26,489 nt of DNA, from the IMG/VR virus record IMGVR_UViG_3300013131_004061, positions 1-26,489 of that record. The stretch is one strand, 5' to 3'. The notes under the pieces were generated by a model. That model did not search any database, was not told where the DNA came from, and saw nothing but the letters and a program-made list of their open reading frames with translations. Position 1 is the stretch's first letter, and every line of letters starts with the position of its first letter. Both the position numbers and the translations under genes were made by a program. Below are positions 21,461 to 26,489 of this stretch, piece after piece. This DNA comes from a virus.

Positions 21461-21626
21461 GGTAGACGAAGAAATAACTTATTGGACTAATAAGTTAAAT
21501 GAAGAAAGAAGGGCCTTAATTGAATTGGAGAAAAAGGTCGAAGTTTCTAATAGTAAAACATTTATTATACAAGACTTTATAAGTAGTTTAAAAACTCTTA
21601 AATCAAATTTAGAAAAAAGATGCTAA
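21453..21626 (+). CDS. Small helical protein, 57 residues
   Basis: ATG 21453 opens a frame overlapping both neighbours (by 8 and 7 bases). The product is a charged helix (MNKVDEEITYWTNKLNEERR, then ALIELEKKVEVSNSK) followed by a shorter helix ending in NLEKRC. It looks like a helical hairpin or coiled coil. It fills an otherwise empty 159-base gap in a region of overlapping genes, which is why I accept it. No family is recognised. Confidence 0.58.
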   Translation: MNKVDEEITYWTNKLNEERRALIELEKKVEVSNSKTFIIQDFISSLKTLKSNLEKRC

Positions 21627-22009
21627 GTAAAGAAGAAATGAATGCTTTTCTAGAAGAAATTGGAGGTCTAGAAAACGGGTGGTACACAGACAGGCCCCCA
21701 ATTAAAGATTGTGGTTATTTTAGTGTAGGTTCAGGTTGGTATCAACTTATTAAAGATTTAATAATAGATCTTATAGAATTAGGTTGGGATAAACAAATTT
21801 GTCAAGTAAAAGAAAAATTCGGAGGCTTACGATTTTATATAAATGGTGCTTCAAATGAAGTACATGAAAGAATACGAAAAGCTGAAGATGAAAGTTATAA
21901 AGTATGTGAATTAACAGGTCGACCAGGTGAACTAAGAACTGACATCGGATGGTGGACTACTTTATGTGAAGAAGAATATCAAAAAGTATTACAGAAAAAG
22001 AAATCCTAG
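21620..22009 (+). CDS. Conserved phage/bacterial protein, 129 residues
   Basis: The conserved core is QVKEKFGGLRFYINGASNEV (about 73-92), followed by a helix with acidic residues (ERIRKAEDESYKVCELTG) and TGRPGELRTDIGWWTTLCEE. The pattern Q-V-K-E-K-F-G-x-L-R-F-Y...A-E-x-x-S...C-E-x-T-G-x-P-G...W-x-x-T-L-C is seen in a widespread uncharacterised family of phage and bacterial proteins. The cysteines in C-E-x-T-G-x-P-G and T-L-C may bind metal. The stop codon (TAG, rare here) lies inside the left arm of the terminator that ends this transcript. Confidence 0.78.
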   Translation: MLSKEEMNAFLEEIGGLENGWYTDRPPIKDCGYFSVGSGWYQLIKDLIIDLIELGWDKQICQVKEKFGGLRFYINGASNEVHERIRKAEDESYKVCELTGRPGELRTDIGWWTTLCEEEYQKVLQKKKS

Positions 22010-22033
22010 ACTTTTTAGTTTAGGATTTTTTGT
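22001..22033 (+). terminator. Rho-independent terminator after the small-gene run
   Basis: AAATCCTA (22001-22008) pairs with TAGGATTT (22021-22028). The stem extends inward by G-T, A-T and C-G pairs, giving about 11 bp with a six-base loop, and it is followed by a T-rich run (ttttttgtttattttt). The stem overlaps the stop codon of the upstream gene. It is the clearest terminator in the window and separates the ligase block from the glycosylase gene. Confidence 0.82.
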
Positions 22034-22054
22034 TTATTTTTACAATAAAAAGAT

Positions 22055-22951
22055 ATGCCAGAATTAGCAGAAGTTAAAATAATGTCAGAGTACATTAATG
22101 ATGTTTGTAGAAATGAAGATTTCACATCTATTTCATTTTCACCTAATGCTGTTAAAAGAGGAATGAGTATAGTACAAGACTCTGATTTACAGATATTTAG
22201 TATTGAAGCCGAGTCCAGAGGTAAAGAACTTATGCTTAGTATTAAACAGGGCGGTAATATTTTCATGAAGATATCATGTTCAATGGGTATGACAGGGAAC
22301 TGGATTTTCTGCGATAGAAATCTAGATGTAAAACATGGGCAAATGAAATTCCACTCTATTTCTGGTAAAACACTTGTATTAGTTGATATGCGCCATTTCG
22401 CAAAATGGAAAGTGGTAGAAGACTGGTCTAACAAAAGAGGCCCCTGTCCTCTAACTGAACATGATAAATTCAGGCAACATATATTAAAAGGATTAGAGAA
22501 ATCAAATAAAACATTCCAGAAACCTATACTTGAAGTAACAATGGACCAGAAATGGTTTAACGGTATAGGTAATTACTTAAGAGCTGAAATCTTATACAGA
22601 CTAAAAGATAAAATTAATCCCTTTGAACCTACATATAAAGCAATAAAGGATTGCCCTGAATTATTTGATGTAACTTTGCAAGTAATACAAGAAAGTTATG
22701 TAATGGGAGGAGGCGAATTAAAGGACTGGGATAATCCTTACACAAGAGGATTCGGACAAGGAAGAATAAATGAAAATATGAAGTCAGATGCACCTACAAG
22801 CTTTAGGGACTGGTTAAACTGTTATCAGAAAAAAGAATCAGTAATTGATTCTAAAAATAGAAGGTTCTGGTACGATAAAAGATATGCTGATAGTGCAGAT
22901 ATATATATTAAAAATATAACTGCTAGTAAAAGTGGAAGACGAGTACGATGA
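22055..22951 (+). CDS. Fpg/Nei-family DNA glycosylase lacking the C-terminal zinc finger
   Basis: The 298-residue protein begins MPELAEVKIM. After Met removal Pro1 and Glu2 are the catalytic pair, as in Fpg (MPELPEVE). SRGKELML (around Lys57), SMGMTGNW (75-83) and DMRHFAKW (111-118) match family positions. Residues about 155-190 form the helix-two-turn-helix (QKWFNGIGNYLRAEILYRLK). The four-Cys zinc finger at the end of Fpg/Nei is missing; the RRFWYDKRY segment may be a 'zincless' hairpin, as in NEIL1 and mimivirus Nei. The enzyme removes oxidised bases. Its presence suggests that the phage, or its DNA in the host, meets oxidative damage. A terminator lies just upstream, so the gene needs its own promoter. 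Confidence 0.9.
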   Translation: MPELAEVKIMSEYINDVCRNEDFTSISFSPNAVKRGMSIVQDSDLQIFSIEAESRGKELMLSIKQGGNIFMKISCSMGMTGNWIFCDRNLDVKHGQMKFHSISGKTLVLVDMRHFAKWKVVEDWSNKRGPCPLTEHDKFRQHILKGLEKSNKTFQKPILEVTMDQKWFNGIGNYLRAEILYRLKDKINPFEPTYKAIKDCPELFDVTLQVIQESYVMGGGELKDWDNPYTRGFGQGRINENMKSDAPTSFRDWLNCYQKKESVIDSKNRRFWYDKRYADSADIYIKNITASKSGRRVR

Positions 22952-22976
22952 CTACGGGTGGCACCCTGATTCTAAT

Positions 22977-22988
22977 TGCTAATTAGCA
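22977..22988. repeat. 12-bp palindrome in the gap after the glycosylase
   Basis: TGCTAATTAGCA is a perfect palindrome in the 55-bp gap before the tagged gene at 23007. A GGGTGGCACCC segment precedes it at about 22956-22966, also self-complementary. Either could be part of a weak terminator or an operator; no T-run follows directly. Confidence 0.28.
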
Positions 22989-23006
22989 TTAAATTAATTA
23001 TTACAT

Positions 23007-23969
23007 ATGTTTAAAGTTAGAGGTCTAGAAGATTTTGTAAATGAAAATATATCAAAGTCTGATTTAGATTCAATAGAAGTTTATGCAGATAGTCTTTTTA
23101 AGAAAATAGGCATAGATGTAGAATTTACACGTCATTTTTTAGAAAGATTAAATGACGCTAGAAATAAAAAGGCTATTACTGCTGCAGAAATAGAAGGAAT
23201 ATTTAAAAGAACTTATATTAAACATGGTAAACAGATACTTAAACTAGGCGATGATGCAGAAGCTGTAATAAAAGATATGCGAAGTGATATAAATGTGCCA
23301 TTCCATCTTTCATATGACAGATCGACAGGCATGTTTGATATGATTATGAAAACAGTAATGAGGAAAAAATCGTTTCTTACTAGTAATGTTACACTTGATA
23401 TTAACTCACATAATATATTTGAAGCAAGCGACAGAACTCTATATAATCAAATGAGGCCTTTTTTTGAAAAAACGCCTGAATACGTTTTTAGAGAATTGTA
23501 TTTTGTAAAAGACGGTTTCTTCAAAGAGGAGTTCGCAAAAATGATAGCGGACAAAGAAGACGATGAAGAAATAGAAATGTCTTTTATGGAATGGATTGAC
23601 TTAAAGTGGAAGAAAAAAGTAATAGATGTAAATATCAAAGACTTTAATTCCAATACACAGAGGTCGATGAAGTCAAGAGGTATGGGTACAAATTCAATTA
23701 AAGAAATACCTTCTGACGAAATAAGAAATTCGACACAGAGAGAAATCGCATCAAACACTGAACCGGGTAAAAACGAACCTGTTATTCTACTTAAAACATC
23801 AAGAGGTTATGATTTAATAGAAGGTTGGCATAGAACTATGTCTATTTTAAGTTTAGGTACAGATGGTACACAAAATTATGAAGACTGGGATAAAGTAAAA
23901 TTAAATGCTTGGATAGCAACAGGTGAATATGTTGATGAAATTTCTGATAATTTTGGTACCTTTCATTAA
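23007..23969 (+). CDS. Tagged protein with phage 'FTRHFLERLNDARN' domain and C-terminal ParB/sulfiredoxin-like domain
   Basis: The 320-residue protein begins MFKVRGLEDFVNENISK, a tag-like start with VNE. Residues about 24-125 hold a phage domain seen in T4-like genomes: LFKKIGIDVEFTRHFLERLN, NKKAITAAEIEGIFKRTY, DAEAVIKDMRSDINVPFHLS, and TVMRKKSF. Residues about 240-320 look like a ParB/Srx-type domain: NTEPGKNEPVILLKTSRGYD, then LIEGWHRTMSIL with the Gly-x-His-Arg-Thr motif at 273-277, the nucleotide-binding signature of that superfamily. ParB-like domains cut nucleotides or bind them; ATP/CTP use here is unknown. The tag suggests head packaging. Intergenic palindromes lie upstream. Confidence 0.75.
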   Translation: MFKVRGLEDFVNENISKSDLDSIEVYADSLFKKIGIDVEFTRHFLERLNDARNKKAITAAEIEGIFKRTYIKHGKQILKLGDDAEAVIKDMRSDINVPFHLSYDRSTGMFDMIMKTVMRKKSFLTSNVTLDINSHNIFEASDRTLYNQMRPFFEKTPEYVFRELYFVKDGFFKEEFAKMIADKEDDEEIEMSFMEWIDLKWKKKVIDVNIKDFNSNTQRSMKSRGMGTNSIKEIPSDEIRNSTQREIASNTEPGKNEPVILLKTSRGYDLIEGWHRTMSILSLGTDGTQNYEDWDKVKLNAWIATGEYVDEISDNFGTFH

Positions 23970-23987
23970 TTTTTTAGTATAATTTAC

Positions 23988-24443
23988 ATGGAAATAAAAA
24001 GAAAAATTGAAAAAATAGAAGTGTTTAAAAATATACTTCTACAAGTAGCTAGCCTTTCAGTAAGCCAAACTACAAAAGTCGGATGTATCGCCTTTAAGAA
24101 AAACTTTTCTAGAATATCAAGCTTTGGATATAACGGTACTTATCCCGGCGCACCTATTAATCCAGAAACAGGAGGCGAAGAGGTTTCATTAGTACCAGGT
24201 TGTTCAGGATTCTTACATGCTGAAGATAATATGGTGGCTAAGTTCCATGAAAGAGACCCTGAAAATCATATTGTATTTGTTTCACTTTCGCCTTGTAGAG
24301 AATGTACAATCAGATTAGTAAATGCAGGATTTAAAGAAGTTTATTGGGTTGAAACATATAGAATGACAGAACATTTAGAAATATTTGAAAAATGCGGTAT
24401 CAAATACGGCACTATAGATGATTATATAGCAACATTCCAATAA
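23988..24443 (+). CDS. dCMP deaminase (cytidine/deoxycytidylate deaminase family)
   Basis: The 151-residue protein has the zinc-dependent deaminase motifs. GFLHAEDN gives His77 as zinc ligand and Glu79 as proton shuttle. SPCRECTIRLVNAG gives Cys103 and Cys106 as the other zinc ligands. The upstream TTKVGCIAFKKNFSRISSFG, then GYNGTYPGAPINPETG, is the substrate-binding region of dCMP deaminases. The enzyme turns dCMP to dUMP and feeds dTTP synthesis. A phage with AT-rich DNA needs much thymidine, so this fits. No thymidylate synthase is visible in this window. The short gap before the gene holds no clear promoter. Confidence 0.92.
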   Translation: MEIKRKIEKIEVFKNILLQVASLSVSQTTKVGCIAFKKNFSRISSFGYNGTYPGAPINPETGGEEVSLVPGCSGFLHAEDNMVAKFHERDPENHIVFVSLSPCRECTIRLVNAGFKEVYWVETYRMTEHLEIFEKCGIKYGTIDDYIATFQ

Positions 24444-24498
24444 TAGCTGCTACTGTTACACAGGCCTGAATATATACAAAAAAGAATGTCTGTGTTAA

Positions 24499-25203
24499 AT
24501 GTTAATCGAATCAGCATCTACACGTCTAGCAATAGACTTAATAGAATCACTAAGAAAACACAAATTCAATGTAACTAATATTAGAGTTAGTTACATTGAT
24601 AAAGGGGGTAATCTTTCCTTTGTAACATTTTCAAATCTAGATGAAATAAAATCTTTATATGAAAAAACGTATGGCAAAGTAGTTGCCGCACGTAGAAACC
24701 CATTTACTACTGATAAAAGAAAAGCCCAACTTACACCTATAGTTGTTGACGGTTTAATAGTCGCAAAAGAGTCTGAACCAATTAATACTAGTAAAGTAGA
24801 TGGTTTGTGTGAACTAGGCAGGTTCGTTTCAATAGAAAGATTTAGAGCAGTATCTGAATCATTTAATTATGATATTGAATATAACTGCTTAAATGTAAGC
24901 GATGTTCTACAAGTAATTGAAGGTAGAAAAAGAGATTTAAGAAGAAATTCAAAAAGAGACGCTGATGTAAAAAGACACAAGGACGCAATTGTAGGATTGA
25001 TTTCTACATATAAAAAAATCTTAACTAGGCTTTATAAGGCGTATTATGCAAATTTATATGTAGATTTATGTTATGTGAAAATTGGATATGTTGAACAGTC
25101 AATATTTTTATATAGTATATTCTTTGCACTTGTAAAAGAGAGAATAGATTCTGGTCTAAGATTAAGTGTCCTAGAACCAAGATACTTAAAGAAGATAGAT
25201 TAA
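24499..25203 (+). CDS. Unknown phage protein, 234 residues
   Basis: The gene follows a 55-bp gap and precedes the tail-fibre gene. The N-terminal half is a mix of strands and helices: MLIESASTRLAIDLIESLRK, then FVTFSNLDEIKSLYEKTYGK. A basic middle (GRKRDLRRNSKRDADVKRHK) leads to a helical C-terminal part rich in Leu, Tyr and Ile (LYKAYYANLYVDLCYVKIGY, then SIFLYSIFFALVKER). That part may be amphipathic rather than membrane-spanning. No catalytic motif is visible and I do not recognise it. Its place next to the fibre gene makes a virion or assembly role possible. Confidence 0.65.
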   Translation: MLIESASTRLAIDLIESLRKHKFNVTNIRVSYIDKGGNLSFVTFSNLDEIKSLYEKTYGKVVAARRNPFTTDKRKAQLTPIVVDGLIVAKESEPINTSKVDGLCELGRFVSIERFRAVSESFNYDIEYNCLNVSDVLQVIEGRKRDLRRNSKRDADVKRHKDAIVGLISTYKKILTRLYKAYYANLYVDLCYVKIGYVEQSIFLYSIFFALVKERIDSGLRLSVLEPRYLKKID

Positions 25204-25242
25204 ATTTTGCGATAAATAAACTAACAAACATACGATATATTG

Positions 25243-26489
25243 ATGGTATTCCTTGAGGAATTTATAAAACTGAGAACAGAACAAGCTAGAGAGTTAACTC
25301 ATTTAGAAGTGGATAGAAACTTCCAATACGTTGCTAATCCATGGAATCCTAATAGACGTTATCTTGAAGGTATGATTGTTTATTATTCTGATAGTACTAC
25401 GGGTAGTACTGCAGGACTAGATGATTTAACATGGTATAGAGCAAATAAAGACCATGGTCCAAATAGTATATTTGATTTTTCAAATTGGGATCCTATCGGT
25501 GCAAGTGCACAAGTAGGTGAAGTGATTGTTAAAGATTCGGGTGGAATTTTTAATAGTATAGGAATTATAGAATTAAGTAGTGATTTTACAGTTACATTTG
25601 TTGGAAATACTGCTACATTAAATCTTGTACCAGGCTCTTTAAGTATATGGCAAGAGAATAGCATAGACCCTACTACTATTTACTATACAGATGACGTATT
25701 AATAGGTACAAGTACAATAATTAACCCTTCTTATAAATTAAGTGTTGCAGGAAACGCTATAGTTACAGGTAACTTAGATGTATCAGGATTAATTGACGGT
25801 GTAGATTTAGCTGCTTTATATTCAGCTTATACTGCACATACTCATACTATAGTACCTACATCTCTTTCTGGATATGCTGCTTCTTATCCTAGTTCAAAGG
25901 GTCAACTTGCAGATGTATTATTAACATCATTAGCGAATGGAGATTTTCTTTCATGGAATTCGTCACTTAAAAGATGGGTTAATACAGCAATTGCAGTAGG
26001 TGCCCATAATCTAGGAAGTCATTCAGATGTTAATGCAAGTGTAAGTGTTGCACCTTCTAATAATCAAATATTTATTTATAATAGTGGAGCAAGTAATTGG
26101 GAAAATAGAACAATTACAACAAATAATAATACAGGTTTTACTGCTGCACCATTTTCACATAACCATGACAGTAGATATTGGACACAGGCTGCATTAGCTG
26201 CGAATACAGGTAGTATAATAAATTGGAATAATATATTCGGTGCACCTAGTTTTACACCGTCTAATGCACAATATGTAGTAATTGCTGCTACTGGAACACT
26301 TTCAGACGAGAGGGTACTTACAAACGGTAACGGTATTAATTTAGTAGATGGTGGTGCAAATGGTCCTGTCACACTTTCTGTAATAGATAATACTACAATA
26401 CAGAAGATAAATGTATACGGGAATGGTACACTAATAGGTACAAGAAAGTCACTTAATTTTGTACAAAGTTCAGGTTCTAATCTTTCATA
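25243..26489 (+). CDS. Tail fibre / receptor-binding-type structural protein, 5' part
   Basis: The gene starts at ATG 25243 and runs off the window with no stop in 415 codons. The N-terminus (MVFLEEFIKLRTEQARELTH, then NPWNPNRRYLEGMIVYY) is a likely particle-attachment part. It is followed by Thr/Asn/Ser/Gly-rich sequence with few charged residues. Typical fibre signs are YKLSVAGNAIVTGNLDVSG and the His motifs AHTHTIVPTSL and FSHNHDSRYWTQAAL, which resemble the H-x-H and HDDRYYT motifs of trimeric fibres. There is low sequence complexity and a bias to Ala, Thr, Asn and Ser. The protein would bind the host surface; host range is not predictable. It is the clearest tail gene in the window and marks a structural region to the right. 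Confidence 0.88.
   Translation, partial: MVFLEEFIKLRTEQARELTHLEVDRNFQYVANPWNPNRRYLEGMIVYYSDSTTGSTAGLDDLTWYRANKDHGPNSIFDFSNWDPIGASAQVGEVIVKDSGGIFNSIGIIELSSDFTVTFVGNTATLNLVPGSLSIWQENSIDPTTIYYTDDVLIGTSTIINPSYKLSVAGNAIVTGNLDVSGLIDGVDLAALYSAYTAHTHTIVPTSLSGYAASYPSSKGQLADVLLTSLANGDFLSWNSSLKRWVNTAIAVGAHNLGSHSDVNASVSVAPSNNQIFIYNSGASNWENRTITTNNNTGFTAAPFSHNHDSRYWTQAALAANTGSIINWNNIFGAPSFTPSNAQYVVIAATGTLSDERVLTNGNGINLVDGGANGPVTLSVIDNTTIQKINVYGNGTLIGTRKSLNFVQSSGSNLS

Noticed and set aside
22932-22982. GTG frame of 16 codons (MEDEYDDYGWHPDSNC) overlapping the end of the glycosylase gene
   Set aside because: Too short to support as a gene and mostly inside another gene; it may be chance.
24458-24495. Inverted repeat ACACAG...CTGTGT in the gap before 24499
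   Set aside because: A six-base stem with a loop of 26 bases and no T-run is too weak to call a terminator or operator.
25383-26372. Minus-strand open frames opposite the tail-fibre gene
   Set aside because: They are shadows of the long open plus-strand frame that continues to the window end.

Overview
The window is a stretch of a large, AT-rich, lytic-type tailed-phage genome, most likely a T4-like (myovirus-type) phage of a Bacteroidota host, probably a flavobacterium. Four observations support this. Every gene is on the + strand, and the genes are packed with 0-60 bp gaps or overlapping stop/start codons. Phage replication, repair, nucleotide and lysis genes are mixed with structural genes, and a tail-fibre gene runs off the right end. 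Almost no start codon has a Shine-Dalgarno sequence; A/T-rich leaders precede them instead, as in Bacteroidota. A small gene at 13957-14154 encodes a ribosomal protein bS21 homologue whose N-terminus is of the Bacteroidota type. No tRNA, CRISPR array or insertion sequence was seen, and no stretch over 300 bases lacks a gene.

Layout. Positions 1-5630 hold a partial gene and a run of proteins, many of which begin with a variant of the peptide M-K-Y-(I/V)-K-T-F-E-x-F. These include a GNAT-domain protein of about 600 residues, a LETM1-like membrane protein and several conserved phage modules. Positions 5693-8689 hold a small gene, a GH16-type glycoside hydrolase, an IMP dehydrogenase/GMP reductase homologue and a peptidoglycan-binding amidase (endolysin). 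A GIY-YIG homing endonuclease follows at 8728-9396. Positions 9424-14775 hold many small genes: more tagged proteins, a tagged 2H phosphoesterase, a DnaJ-type co-chaperone, bS21, and three of the four members of a small family with a shared 'EKC' C-terminal motif. Positions 14791-22951 are the DNA/RNA metabolism block: PhoH ATPase, UvrD-like helicase, sigma factor, DEDDh exonuclease, RNase HII, ATP-dependent DNA ligase, small conserved phage proteins and an Fpg/Nei DNA glycosylase. Positions 23007-26489 hold a tagged ParB/sulfiredoxin-like protein, a dCMP deaminase, an unknown protein and the start of a tail-fibre gene.

The most striking signal is the dispersed N-terminal tag, found at about eleven starts and conserved even at nucleotide level in six. 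It resembles the capsid-targeting sequence of T4 internal head proteins (M-K-T-Y-Q-E-F-I-A-E-A), and it is often followed by (L/I/V)-x-E motifs like those cut by the T4 prohead protease gp21. My inference is that this phage packages a varied set of proteins in its head and injects them with the DNA. The set would include an acetyltransferase-like protein, a 2H phosphoesterase, a ParB-like protein and a LETM1-like protein. This is testable by virion proteomics. The second point of interest is the phage bS21, which has Phe at position 54. The corresponding Tyr in flavobacterial bS21 is reported to help hide the anti-Shine-Dalgarno sequence of the ribosome.
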